Source: Tiliqua scincoides | Taxonomy: Eukaryota; Chordata; Lepidosauria; Squamata; Scincidae | Reading direction: 5' to 3' | Assembly: GCF_035046505.1 (NCBI RefSeq) | Contig: NC_089821.1 | Coordinates: forward strand, 32,412,348 to 32,476,347 | DNA length: 64,000 nt | Shown: positions 34,577 through 45,546 of the stretch, piece after piece | Layout: each line of letters opens with the position of its first letter | Numbering within the stretch: position 1 is the stretch's first letter | Position numbers and translations under genes: made by a program | The notes under the pieces: generated by a model | What the model was told of the DNA's origin: nothing | Databases searched by the model: none | What the model saw: the letters and a program-made list of their open reading frames with translations, nothing else

Positions 34577-34657
34577 AGTTACATACATTTTAACTAGCAG
34601 TGTCCTTCTCTATGGTTTAGATAGAGAAGGACACTGCTAGTTAAAATGTATGTAACT
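34577..34657. repeat. Perfect 37-bp inverted repeat with 7-nt loop
   Basis: The left arm 34577-34613 and right arm 34621-34657 are exact reverse complements, with loop GGTTTAG. A third copy of the inner part ('gtgtccttctctatggttta') lies directly downstream at about 34671-34694. It has no transposon ends. A replication-slippage or template-switch inverted duplication is more likely than a functional hairpin. Confidence 0.85.
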
Positions 34658-34694
34658 CTGCTTCATAGAGAGTGTCCTTCTCTATGGTTTAGAT

Positions 34695-34847
34695 GGCAGC
34701 AACTGTTACCCTTCACATGCCTGATCTCATCTAATCTCAGAAGCTAAGCAGGGTCAGGCCTGGTTAGTACTTGGATGGGAGACCGCCTGGCAATACTGGG
34801 TGCTGTAGGCTTATACCATAGTCTTTAGAGACTGAAGGTTGCCAACC
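34695..34847 (+). mobile_element. 5S rRNA-derived SINE, full-length copy
   Basis: It has the same head, 5S body and LINE-shared tail as 4800-4950. Perfect 11-bp direct repeats ATGGTTTAGAT flank it (34684-34694 and 34848-34858). The left duplication is the third copy of the neighbouring hairpin repeat, so the insertion came after that rearrangement. Confidence 0.92.
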
Positions 34848-34869
34848 ATGGTTTAGATCCTTTTAGGCC

Positions 34870-35160
34870 CCTGGCAACTTCACATAGAAGTTTATTGCTC
34901 ATGGACTCATCCTACTGAAGCTTCTGTTGATGTTAGATGGGTACCAGTGACTGATTGCCTCTGAAATGCTTCTCTGTAGGAGCTCAGGATGGTGTAAATA
35001 GTTCTTCCCCTCCTTTGTCCTCACAACAACCCTATGAAGTAGGTGAGGCTGTGAGATAATGACTGGTCCAAAGTCACCCAGGAAGATTCATGACTGAGCA
35101 GGGATTTGACCCTGGCTCTTCCAGGTCAAAGTCCAACACTACACTATCCTGGCTCTCAAC
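34870..35160 (-). mobile_element. MIR-like CORE SINE
   Basis: Read on the minus strand from 35160: a tRNA-like head with A-box-like 'gatagtgtagtgttggact' and B-box-like GGGTCAAATCCC, followed by 'gtcacccaggaagattcat'-type core and 'cctcacaacaaccctatgaag' in reverse. This is the CORE-SINE layout of amniote MIR relatives. The L2-like tail end is worn. It is an old copy. Confidence 0.7.
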
Positions 35161-35609
35161 TTACACTTTGCTTTGCATGTCAAGCATAATTCCAGTCTTT
35201 TAAGCTCTAAAGGATTTCCCTAGAATCTGAAACTCTGCTCCTCTCCCTTGCCTTTGCCTTCAGGGCAAACCAATTTTATAACAGGCTCTCCGTGTAAATT
35301 ATGCATCTCTTAGAAACCTGAGCTTAACGTACAGTAAATTCAACAGAATATATCTGAATGAAGCCAAAATCAGCAAGGTAATCCATCGGAATGACTCTGC
35401 TTAAAAGTCTGCCAGATTAATTATGACATTAACTGTAGAAATGTGCTGCAGCAAGTTAACAATTGTTTCTAAAGCTCTGGGAGTGGAGACCTACACACCA
35501 TCACATACAATCATTTCTAGCTCAATGTCAAACTACATGTGACACTAGAAGCATTATCGTATTTCCGTTTTAATTCATTTTTTTTAAAGATAGCACCTAC
35601 AAAGGTGTG
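35161..35609. other. Unique-looking block
   Basis: No repeat is recognised in 35200-35570. Motifs such as 'gattaattatgacatta' occur. It may be single-copy and possibly conserved, but nothing in the sequence proves that. Confidence 0.3.
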
Positions 35610-35617
35610 ATCTAGAC

Positions 35618-36080
35618 CAGGGGTGTTCAAAGTTTTTGGCAGGAGGGCCACATCATCTCTCTGACACTGTGTCAGGGGCTGGGGGAAAAAAGAATTAATT
35701 TACATTTAAAATTTGAATACATTTACATAAGTATACATAAATGAATATATTAAAGATGAACTTATATGAATGAATAAAGGTCTTGCAATAGCTCAAGGCC
35801 TATAAAAGGCCTTGCACAAACCAAGGCCAGCCTTTCATTTGCTACCGCTGCTGCATCACAGTTGTGAAACAGCAAGCAGTGGAGGGAGCCCTCATCCCAC
35901 AGCTCATGCGAGAGGTCAAACAGTTGCCCTCATGCTGACAGCAGTTGCGTTGGGCCAGTGTGGGCTCCAACAAATCTCCGAGGGCCAGAGGCTCATTGGA
36001 GACTGGGGGCTCCCTGAGGGCCACATTGAGAGGCCTCGAGGGCCACATGTGGCCCCAGGACCAGGGTTTGGGCACTCCTG
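35618..36080. mobile_element. 460-bp-family hAT MITE
   Basis: Starts CAGGGGTGTTCAAAGTTTTT, passes an AT-rich 'atttacataagtatacataa' part and a GC-rich 'ggctcattggagactggggg' part, and ends TTTGGGCACTCCTG. The flanks ATCTAGAC and ATTAGACC are only partly alike. The frames inside recur in the other copies because the family's sequence is shared; they show no protein domain. Confidence 0.85.
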
Positions 36081-36088
36081 ATTAGACC

Positions 36089-36589
36089 AGTGATCTACAC
36101 CAGCACTGCTCCCCCGACATACCAATTGCCATCATGCTGTCCTTGGAGGTGCCACCAAAAGTAACTGGCAATGACGTCACCACCAATTACTTCTGGGTTT
36201 GTAGACCATAACGGGAGCTTCCAAAGTCTGCAGGAGGCTCAGGGGGCCAGGAGAGCATTTTCTTGCACTCGTAAACCATGCATTAAAATTCTGCCTGCCA
36301 GCTATAGCTTCCTATCGCAGTTGGAAGCTGCCATTGTGATCTCACTGCCGGGCGATGGGTGCTATGCATACTACCCAACACCGCCCGGTGTACCACTGGT
36401 GGTAGGTGTACCACTGGTGGAGAACCACTAATCTAGACTGGTATTGCAAAGTGGGGGTTAACTCCAAGAAAGTTCCCCTCTTCCAACACTTCTATTTGCC
36501 CTAGGTAAATTGACGTTCCTTAGGAAAATGGAAAAGAGTTTAACTGCAAAGCAACCAAAACAAAGGAGGTGGTAGAGGTGGTGTCAGCC
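36089..36589. other. No recognised gene
   Basis: The segment 'ggtgtaccactggtggtaggtgtaccactggtgg' at about 36388-36421 is a short 18-bp tandem duplication, next to 'agaaccactaatctaga', which looks like a hAT right end. A worn hAT may therefore occupy part of this stretch. Confidence 0.35.
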
Positions 36590-36646
36590 TTGCAATGTCA
36601 CTGCCACCCTGTTCCTTCTAGGAACAGGGTGGCAGCGACATTGCAA
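36590..36646. repeat. 26-bp inverted repeat with 5-nt loop
   Basis: Left arm 36590-36615 and right arm 36621-36646 match at 25 of 26 positions, loop TTCTA. The sequence outside the arms is not complementary. It may be the core of a worn fold-back element. Confidence 0.75.
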
Positions 36647-37883
36647 AGCTGTTGAAACACAAAAAGGCAACAGTGGACTCTACGTACCTGCGATCACAGC
36701 GCTGCTTCTTCTGCTGCCACCATCTTGACTGGGCCTCACATGGCACCCCCTTCCGGCCTGGCACTCAAGGGCAGCCCACCCCCTGCCACCACTTTCTATG
36801 CTGCTGCTGCCCCAAGAACTTACAGATTAGAACCATCAAGGGCACATTCCATATAAACAGCGTAACACTCCCCTAACACACACTTTGTGTGACTACACAC
36901 AATATTCACATTCAGAGACAGAATGGCACTGGCCTTCCTCCCACCTGCAGAAAGATCTGCAGCTCATCACTCACTGACCAGTTACCGCCCAGCAATCCAC
37001 CCACTTGTGCTGGGTGGAAGCCAGGCTAGTAAGCCCCTCAACCACAGTCATGGGGGTAGAACAGCATTTTACTCCCTCACTCAGCATAAGCTGTCACAGC
37101 TACTGCCTAGTCTTTCTGGTTTGCTTTTCAGACACTTTTCTTCTCCCCCCCCCCACCTTGGAACCAGCAGATATGGAACCTTGGCCTTTGGCACCCCAAC
37201 CATTGGCCCATACCCCCCCATCTTTTGTTTCTAGTGTGCAGTCAAGCTAACAACCAGCTTAGTGCTTGATCCCTTCCTCCGTTGATGTGAGTGTGGAGTC
37301 TAGGACACTTTGGTCTATCTTTCACAGGTCAAGAGGGAGACCTAGAGACTAGCCCCAGGCTCTGTGGACTACCTTAAACATCACTGCAGCTATTCAAACA
37401 ACTGGGCTTCTCAGTAGAGTGAGCACTTGTCCAGGGACATGCTGTGCTGGTTGAGTGAGCACCTAGTTGGAGAGCCTAGTTCCTTGAATCTCATCTTCTT
37501 CCTCTTTTCATGCCCTTGCATTGCATTGTGCCATGAGTGACTACACTTGGTGCCCGCACATGCAAAATATTTCCTCATGTCACACAGCATGCCTGGTAAC
37601 AATAAATTTTCAGTTATGTGCATTTTACTGTCTGTCTCTCTTTGGGATTTGTATTTAATATTCTAGCTCTGCTTGAACGCTTGCGCTCTGTAATTGTGAA
37701 ACTGTTTCTGACCTAAGGATCAGTTTTATTAGAGAACTTGCCCATCTGAAAGGGAAATCAGGTTGTAAAGCAAATTACACTTCCCATCCCAGTATGCTCT
37801 CTAGAGAATAAAGTAGCATCGCATAGTACAGATGTTGATCACCTTTGCTTCATACTATTGGGGAAAAAAGAGGGACTGGGCCA
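36647..37883. other. No recognised gene or repeat
   Basis: C-rich in 36690-37220 with a C10 run at 37145. Frames at 36923-37250 are proline/serine-rich with no domain. Confidence 0.4.
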
Positions 37884-38005
37884 CCACCATCTTGGCTCTC
37901 ATGAGATTTCACAAGATTGGGCACTGCTATCTTGGAACTCATGAAATCTTATGAAATTTGGACACCACTATCTTGGATCTCATGAGATTTTCCAAGATGG
38001 CAGTG
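37884..38005. repeat. Three-copy minisatellite, period 40-41 bp
   Basis: Units begin near 37889, 37929 and 37970, each with ATCTTGG followed by CTCATGA and 'gat/att' spacers. The copies are diverged. The ATCTTGG / CCAAGATGG words resemble YY1-type sites, but no binding claim is made. Confidence 0.7.
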
Positions 38006-38327
38006 CCTGTCTGAGCCAGGAAGAAGAGACTGTTTATTCTGTTTGTAAGGAAGAAGTTTTTGGGTTAGCTGATAAGGTCAGAAAAGTTTGAAAAATGAAT
38101 GAATGTAGTCCACTATTGTACTGAAGCTTCTTTTAATATGTTTAATATTGTGTAAGAAAGAAACAGTAAGAGGTGGAGAAAGTGATGAGTGACAGGTGGA
38201 GTGTCTGTAAAGTGTGTCATGCATCAAAAGTGAGGAAGAGACGCCTGTGCTCATCTCTCTCTCTCCTCCTCCTCTTCCTCATAGAATATGTTTGATCCAC
38301 CAAAATTTACAAGAGCGTTGACACTCT
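38006..38327. other. No recognised feature; pyrimidine run near 38250-38280
   Basis: A CT-rich microsatellite-like run ('tctctctctcctcctcctc') lies at about 38253-38282. Nothing else is recognised. Confidence 0.4.
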
Positions 38328-38767
38328 GATCACCAAACTTTTTGGTAGGAGGGCCACATCATCTCTCTGACACTGTGTCGGGGACCGAGAAAAAAAGTAT
38401 TAATTTACTTTTCAAATTTGAATACATTTACATAAATGAATGTGTTAGAAATGGAACTTATATGTATGAATGAAGGTCTTGCAATAGCTCAAGGCCTTGC
38501 AGAAAGCAAGGCCGGCTTTTCCTTTGCTGCCACTGTTGCATCACAAACGTGAAATAGAATGCAGTGGAGGGAGCCCTCGTCCCACAGCTCACGTAAGAGG
38601 TTGAACAGTTGGCCGTCATGCTGAAAGCAGTTGCGTCAGGCCAGTGTGGGCTCCAGCAAGTCTCCAGAAGGCCAGAGTCTCACTGGTGACTGGGGGCTCC
38701 CTGTGGGCTGGATTGGGAGTCCTAGAGGGCCGCAAGTAGCCCCAGGGCTGGGGTTTGGGCACCCCTG
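38328..38767. mobile_element. 460-bp-family hAT MITE, older copy
   Basis: It has the full family interior ('gaggaagggccacatcatct'-type start, 'aatacatttacataaatgaa', 'gtttgggcacccctg' end). The left terminus is worn (ATCACCAAACTTTTTGG) and no target duplication is visible, so it appears older than 39239. Confidence 0.8.
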
Positions 38768-38825
38768 AGTTAAGGCTTAATTGGTTTGTTATGTTTCTTA
38801 TGCTTTTGCTTACGATTTATGAACA

Positions 38826-38912
38826 GTGCAATCCTAAGCATATCTGTTCAGAAGTTAGTCTCATTAGTTCAATGGGAATTGCTCTGAGGTAAGAATTAAA
38901 GGACTGTAGCCC
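38826..38912. repeat. Short CCCAATCCTAT-family repeat
   Basis: 'gtgcaatcctaagcatatct', 'tcagaagttagtctcatt' and the worn end 'aggactgtagccc' match the family at 4488. Confidence 0.6.
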
Positions 38913-39238
38913 AAGTGACTTGCTGGATTAGATTTAGAGCCACCTCATTCAGTATTCTTTGTGAGAATACCAGAAAGTGCAAGATAGTCCACAAGAAATT
39001 GCCCATTAGTCAACTGTCAAGCCTGGCCCATTCAAGAGACCAACTGAAACAGTTGCCTTCAGCAACAGATTGGTGAGGACTGGTGAGGGGCTTTCATCTC
39101 TGTCTGCCTGCTTCCATTCACTGCTTTTCCTTCTCCTTCCACTCTCTGGATTGGAAAAGGAAGAGGGGGCAGAGTGAAAGAGAAACTGTGGATGGGAGGA
39201 ATGTACTGATCTAGAACTGAGCTAGTAATGAGCTAGAT

Positions 39239-39696
39239 CAGGGATGTCCAAAGTTTTTGGCAGGAGGGCCACATTGTCTCTCTGACACTGTGTCGGGGGC
39301 CGGGGGGGAAGAATTTACATTTAAAATTTGAATAAATTTACATAAGTTTACATAAATGAATACATTAAAGATGGACTTATATGAATGAATGAAGGACTTG
39401 CAATAGCTTAAGGCCTATAAAAGGCCTTGCACAAAGCAAGGCTGGCCTTTCCTTTGCTGCTGCTACTGCATCACAGACGTGAAACAGCCAGCAGTGGAGG
39501 GAGCCCTCATCCCACAGCTCATGCGAGAGGTCAAACAGTGGCCCTCACGCTGAGAGCTGTTGCGTCAGGCCAGTGTGGGCTCCAACAAATCTCCGGAGGG
39601 CCAGAGGCTCATTGGAGACTGGGGGCTCCCTGAGGGCCGCATTGAGAGGCCTCGAGGGGTGCAAGTGGCCCCAGGACCAGGGTTTGGGCACCCCTG
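39239..39696. mobile_element. 460-bp-family hAT MITE with perfect target duplication
   Basis: Starts CAGGGATGTCCAAAGTTTTT and ends TTTGGGCACCCCTG. The 8-bp duplication AGCTAGAT is perfect (39231-39238, 39697-39704) and has TA at its centre. Confidence 0.93.
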
Positions 39697-39704
39697 AGCT
39701 AGAT

Positions 39705-40668
39705 CATAGGACAGGAGGAGTGCTCTGAGTGGAAAGAGCAGAGACTGGCACACCATTGGGTAAGGGGGGAAGCATTTGGCATGCTGCTTCAGGAGGTCTT
39801 GGGCCAGCCCTGTCAACTGTGGATCATGATCTTCTGTTTCCATCTTCTTTGGAACCCTCTTCCAATCTGGACTCAGCAACTCTGTTGGAAAACCATCAGA
39901 ACAGATCTGAATTGCAACCAATATGTTTAAAACATGTGCTTGAAAATAAGCATCTAAGAGTGTACAACATGCTTCAAGGAAATGAGTTTTATCTAGCAAA
40001 CACAAAAATGGAATCTTAAGTCTCGGCTGAAAACAGAAAAAAAAAAAGGCTCTGCTATCTTGTGACTTTTGTTTGCTTTTGCCACATCAAAGTGTGTTTG
40101 TGGCACTCTGGGAGGCGATGATGTGCAACCGTTATACGAAGATAACATATTTCAAGAGTGGAAAGGAGGGAGGAGGAAAAGTAAGAGGAAATCCAGTCTT
40201 CTCTAGTGATGAAAGGGTTCACTTTTCTTTTTCCTTTTTATTAAATGCTAAGTATTAAAGGCTTCGTTGTTTTCTACCAAGTCAGGCTGAATAACTCTTG
40301 GCTGGCATCCCGGACACAAGTTTTCTGGGTTGGATACATGAATGATGCCAGCTCTGGCACCAAAATCTTTTGTCCCCACCCTGCTGATCTCTAAGCAAGG
40401 ATATAGTCAATAGACACCATAGAAGAGACCCAAAGCCTCCATTGTGTTGCAAACCAACGAGGATAAGAATTAAGCCTGCTGTGGGAACTTTCACCTTTCA
40501 AAAAATGAGGCAGGCTTCAAGAGCTGCAGAGGTCCTAGAACTCAAAACATGCTTAGAAGGCAACAAGATTTAAGGCTGGTTTCTTAAATGAGGCCAACCA
40601 TTCTAATGCCACCCATTCATTACCACCGTTCCCAGACTGCCATCATCCCTTCTTGATTCTAAGATTAA
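39705..40668. other. No recognised gene
   Basis: Single-copy-looking sequence with an A11 run near 40040. Overlapping frames on both strands lack domains. Confidence 0.4.
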
Positions 40669-40848
40669 GGGCCCAATCCTACCCGACTTTCCAGCACTGA
40701 TGCAATGGCAATGCAGCCCTGAGTTAAGGGAATGAATGTCCCCTTACCTTGAGAAAGCCTCTATGACTGTCCCCCCCAACACAGGATGTAGCACACATCC
40801 CATTGGTATGACTGCATCAGTGCTGGATAATTGGATAGGACTGGGCCC
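40669..40848. mobile_element. PIF/Harbinger-like MITE with TAA duplication
   Basis: Ends GGGCCCAATCCTACCCGAC and GGATAGGACTGGGCCC are inverted repeats. TAA flanks both sides (40666-40668, 40849-40851), which fits the TWA target preference of PIF/Harbinger. Length matches 28343 and 48784. Confidence 0.75.
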
Positions 40849-41566
40849 TAAGTTCACAATTTCTAGGAATTCACTCCTACTGCACATACCCAGCTGCTTA
40901 TTGAAAACTGTCTTTAGTTTGAACCTTCTCCATGCAAACAAAACACATGTTCTACCATTGAGAGACAGTGCCTCCCCCAGCTGCACTTGTTGAATTTCTG
41001 CCTGCCATCCTGTTGCTCAAAGGTCAGGCTCTTTAACGAAAACTAACTGAACTCTGAAGGCACCACTACCCTTTGCTGAAGAACGCATTTAACATGCACT
41101 AACACATTTTTCTTTTCTTAATCGTTTCTCTCTGGGGTGAGGCTCCTTGTTCCGGTGAGAAGGTTTGCCACTATTGCTAAATGTTTCTCCTGGGCGAGGA
41201 TTAGACCTACAGCAGTCTGGCAGATCTGTAATCCTCACAAGTCTTTCGTGGAGAGGCTTGGATATCTGATGATTCCAACATGGAGCATTGGAAAACATCT
41301 TCTTTTATAGGGAACGTGTTTGTTTATATAGGTTGCGAGGCTAATAAATGCTTTTCAAAACAAAAGCACCTCAGGACATGTAGAGACAAAGGTCATATTT
41401 GTCCACAGTAAAGCACCAACATGTCTGAGTTATTAAAAATCAGTTTCGCTTTCCATAGGGCTGAATACATTCCCCTTCTCAGCTTGGAGTAGGGAGGGTG
41501 ACTTTTTTCTTGAGAGTTTGTTAGGGCCTGCATTCATCAGATTGGGACCATTCTGGTGGTGACACA
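40849..41566. other. No recognised gene or repeat
   Basis: Single-copy-looking DNA; the minus-strand frame at 41089-41298 has no domain. Confidence 0.4.
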
Positions 41567-41767
41567 TTCCCCTCAGCCTGTGTTTTGAAGTTGACTGAGG
41601 CACGTTCACACTAACTCATGAGTAAATGCACACATGCTGCTCTGTTTCAGTTACCATAGGGCTCAATACATTGTCTTTGTCAGCTATCAGCATATCAGTG
41701 TCACAACCTACCAAAACTCCAGCCGTGACCCACTGGTGGGTCGCAACCCACAGGTTGAGAACCACTG
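41567..41767. mobile_element. Right part of an older hAT element
   Basis: It is homologous to the outer parts of 46988-48188: 'tgaggcacgttcacactaac', 'catgagtaaatgcacac', 'ccatagggctcaatacattg' and the end 'gacccactggtgggtcgcaa' to GTTGAGAACCACTG. The left end is missing. Its right terminus directly touches the target duplication of the next hAT at 41776. Confidence 0.7.
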
Positions 41768-41775
41768 CTCTAGCT

Positions 41776-42241
41776 CAGGGGTGCCCAAACCCCGGCCCGG
41801 AGGCCACTTGCGGCCCTTGAGGCCTCTCAATGCGGCCCTCAGGGAGCCCCCAGTCTCCAATGAGCCTCTGGCCCTCCTGAGATTTGTTGGAGCCCACACT
41901 GGCCCGATGCAACTGCTCTCAGCATGACGGCCAACTGTTCGACCTTTCACATGAGCTGTGGTATGAGGGCTCCCTCCATTGCTTGCTGTTTCACATCTGT
42001 GATGCAGCAGTTGCAGCAAAGGAAAGGCAAGCCTTGCTTTGTGCAAGGCCTTTTATAGGCCTTGAGCTATTGCAAGACCTTCATTCATTCATATAAGTTT
42101 ATCTTTAATAAATTCATTTATGTAAACTTATGTAAATTTATTCAAATTTTAAATGTAAATTAATTCTTTTTTTCCCCCGGCCCCCGACACAGTGTCAGAG
42201 AGACAATGTGGCCCTCCTGCCAAAAACTTTGGACACCCCTG
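41776..42241. mobile_element. 460-bp-family hAT MITE with perfect target duplication
   Basis: Starts CAGGGGTGCCCAAACCCCGG and ends AACTTTGGACACCCCTG, opposite in orientation to 39239. The duplication CTCTAGCT is perfect (41768-41775, 42242-42249). This is the best-preserved copy for building a consensus. Confidence 0.93.
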
Positions 42242-42249
42242 CTCTAGCT

Positions 42250-42623
42250 GATATCTGACTTATTAGCCACTTGCCAGCTAGCTCAGCTTGTGGACGACCA
42301 CCTGTTTCAGCACACTAATTTGTTAAAATTGCTAAGAGCTAAATAAGTTGCATTAAACACACAGCTGGGCCTTGTGTGTGTTTTAAAATGTTAAATTGCA
42401 GCCACAGGATTGTGGGGCTGTGGCAGAAAGGGTATTTAAGCCATTCCCACCATGTAGCAGTCCTAACAAAACTGCCTATCCCCTGTAGGTGCTATAAACC
42501 ATAGACTGGGTGTTTTCTTTGGTGCCCATGGGAAATTTCCTTGGTAACCACGGGAGCTTCCCTCCTGAGCGACTTGGGGGAGGGCATTTTTGTCAGAATC
42601 ACAGCACAAGAAAAGAGACTTAG
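42250..42623. other. No recognised feature
   Basis: Nothing recognised beyond AT-rich DNA. Confidence 0.4.
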
Positions 42624-42712
42624 GGCACAAGCCTAACCAGGTCTACTCAGAAGTAAGTCCTATTTTGTTCAATGGGGCTTACTCTCAGGAAAGTGTAGTT
42701 AGGATTGCAGCT
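42624..42712. repeat. Short CCCAATCCTAT-family repeat
   Basis: 'gcacaagcctaaccaggtct', 'ctcagaagtaagtcctat' and 'gtgtagttaggattgcag' match the family at 4488. Confidence 0.65.
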
Positions 42713-43083
42713 TTTAACACCACTCCCCACACTCTAGTCTTGATCCTGATTCTGAATCTAGTCCTCCCCCCAACAGCTGCTGTGTAAGTTCACACACTCA
42801 CAGTGATCAAACTGTAAAATGCTTGTAGGCAGAGTAATGAAGATGCTGGCCACCTTGTGCTGTTGAAATGGCTTGTGAAGATGCATCATATGCAAGAGAA
42901 CCCAGTTTAACACCTTAATCCTATCCTTCAGGTACACCTGGGTATCCTCATGTACATCAGTGCAATGACAAACTGACAGTGTAGAAGATTGCTTGCTGAT
43001 GTATGAGCCACGGATATTGGTGCGAGGCTAGAAAAACACAATGTGGGCATAGTTTGGACATCACTTAGACACCAGCAGAACAC

Positions 43084-43334
43084 TATTATTTCTAATATAT
43101 TAGACTTGATGCTACCATGTGACTGCATTGGGGAAAATGTTACAGATTTGTACTTTCAACAGGCTTTTAACAATGATAGTACATGGGACTTTACTTGGGT
43201 AAATTGCAGCCCAGGATTGTTAAAAATTTCCTGCTTGATGATGTCACTTCAGGTCATGACATCACTTCTTGTGGGTCCTGACAGATTCTCATTCTAAAAA
43301 GTGGGTCTCGTAGCTAAAATTTTGAGAACCACTG
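43084..43334. mobile_element. hAT MITE fragment, relative of 27654-27943
   Basis: It shares 'ctaatatattagacttgatg', 'tgtactttcaacaggctttt' and the end TTTTGAGAACCACTG with the 27654 element. The left terminus was not found. Confidence 0.6.
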
Positions 43335-43412
43335 ATGTAGACAATACAAATGGAAATGATGTATGAATTTATACCAGCACTAACTAACCAGCAGGAGCCA
43401 GTTTGCCTAATA

Positions 43413-44186
43413 TAGGTGCAACCTATTTATCCACTGATTTTGTATCTGCGAATTTGTGGGGTGGGGGGAACTGAAACACACCTTTGTCTCCTTTGCCCTT
43501 TGATGGTGTCTTGCTCCATTTCCAGGCAGCCCAAAACACTGCAAAAAGGCTCTGCCTCGCACAGGCAGGGAAATAGCCCTGGAGCCATGGAAGAGGTTCC
43601 CCTTGAAACAGTAACACTCTTGGAGCCCCTGAGCCAGCAAAGAGGCTGATGAGGGGAAGGGGGGGCAGAAAACCTCTGTAGCCAGAACATGTGCAGCAAG
43701 GTGGAGCTCTATCTCTCTCTCACTCACACACAGGGGCAGGTGCAGTAGCAACAGAGGGGATTGCCTTAAAAAACCCAGGGAGTGTTTGCGCCTGGGTTTT
43801 TTAACCCCCCCCCCCCAAGATGGTGCAGGCTCTCCTGTTCCAGCCTACAGAAGCAAAACAGCCCAGCAAGCAAGTCTTCCCAGCAAGAAAAGCATGAGAT
43901 TTAGGCTACAATCCGATCCACGCTTTCCTGGGAGTAAGCCTCCGGTTTTTAAGAGGACTGGACTCTTAAAAGCTCAGCATCCCACCTGTGAAAGAAGTGG
44001 GACAGCTCGCAATGGGGAGGGCTGAGGAGGGAGAGGCAAAGGAGCGGAGGGGAGGGGATTGTTAACAGCTGCCTTAGTTTCCTTCTAGCCCCAAGTGTCA
44101 GGCTGCAGTGTATTTGCGTAACTCTATGGAATTTAGCACAATCACGACGAGTCATGGAACTCACACGTATAAATAGGCTCCACTTG
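43413..44186. mobile_element. Tigger/pogo-like MITE, 774 bp
   Basis: The left end TAGGTGCAACCTATTTATCC and right end GTATAAATAGGCTCCACTTG are diverged inverted repeats with TA on both sides (43411-43412, 44187-44188). The interior includes a C12 run and a short-repeat fragment (43903-43946). Overlapping open frames are not transposase. Confidence 0.6.
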
Positions 44187-45031
44187 TATGTGAAAATGTC
44201 TTTTCTAATGAGGCAGTGAAGAACTTCAAAAATGCTTGACAATTGTTGGCTGCTTTTCAAATTTGTTAGGAGGTAATTGAAAAAAAAAGTTAAGTTCTTG
44301 TCTGCCTTACCAGGATGCACTACTTCATGACAAAACACTGATGGTTTGCACACAACATACAACATTTCACTGGTTTGCATAAGTCACCACATGACATAAT
44401 TAATCTCAGCAACAGTTCAGTGCAAAGATGCATAGATGAAATGGCTGAAAACGTGGAAAACACATTGCACAGCCTACTAAGGCTAACAGAATTTGCATTA
44501 TAGCTGGATGAGTCAACTTTGCCAGGCAATAAAATCTTTGCTTCTTACTGAACAATGCTTTATAAAAGACAAAAGTTTGGTTCAACAGTTATTTGCAAGG
44601 CCACTAAGAACAGATATTAAAGGGGAGTCTACGTTTTGTGTTATCAAGCAGTTCTTCAAAGTCAAGAATATTCCACTTATTAACACACTTGTTTGTGCAA
44701 CTGATGGAGCACCATGAATAACTGGTCGCTACCGTGAGTGTGCTGTTGACTTGAAAAAAGCAGTGCCAAATGTCTTTACCATTTATCGTGCCATTCATTG
44801 CCAACATTTAGTTGCAGGAACCCTCAGTGGTCGCCTACACAAGTCATCACACACTGCCAAAACTGAAGTGGATAAAATGAAAGCTCATGCTCTCAACAAT
44901 CGACTGTTCCAGGAGCTCTGTGATCTTGAAAATGATGACTTTGTATGTTTGCTGCTTCATATTGAAGTTCATTGACTATCAAAAGGCAACAGCATGAGAT
45001 GGTTTTACAACCTTCTCACTGCACTCTTGTG

Positions 45032-45356
45032 CAGTGGTGTCAAACTCATTTTCATACAGAGGGCTGAAGTTAGCATTCAGGGAGTCTGCTGAGGGCCAGA
45101 AGTGATGTCATTAAGCAGCTGGTGATCAGAAATCAGCTTCTTGTTCTCATATAGAAGCTCATTAACTGCAAATGACGGAAGAGAAAAATATGTAAATCTT
45201 GATCATATTTCAAGATATGGGAAAGCCCAATTTTCATGTGGGCTGCTGTTTCACCAATAACACCTCAGCACTGCTCAGCAGCTAAGAGCCTGAGGGCTGG
45301 ATAAAAAGCTTCCAGGGGCTGCATCAGGCCCCCGGGCCTTATGTTTGACACCCTTG
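45032..45356. mobile_element. hAT MITE inserted in the transposase fossil
   Basis: Ends CAGTGGTGTCAAACTCATTT and TATGTTTGACACCCTTG are inverted repeats. Flanks CTCTTGTG (45024-45031) and CTCTTGCG (45357-45364) agree at 7 of 8. The transposase sequence resumes after it. Confidence 0.9.
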
Positions 45357-45546
45357 CTCTTGCGGGTTTTTATTTTTTGAAGTAACAAATGCTTTGTTCA
45401 GTGATGACATTTATCAGAACTATTTGCAAAGTTCAATGAAATGAATATGCTGTTGCAAGGAAATGAGGTCAATCTTATTAAGGCCAAATCTGTCATCTCT
45501 GTTTACATCAAAGTTAATTCAGGCTCAATATATGTTGTTGTGAGCT

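Noticed and set aside
35812-36125. Recurring small frames at 35812, 39427, 41634 and 55964
   Set aside because: They are the same 460-bp hAT MITE translated; stops and frames vary between copies and no protein family fits.
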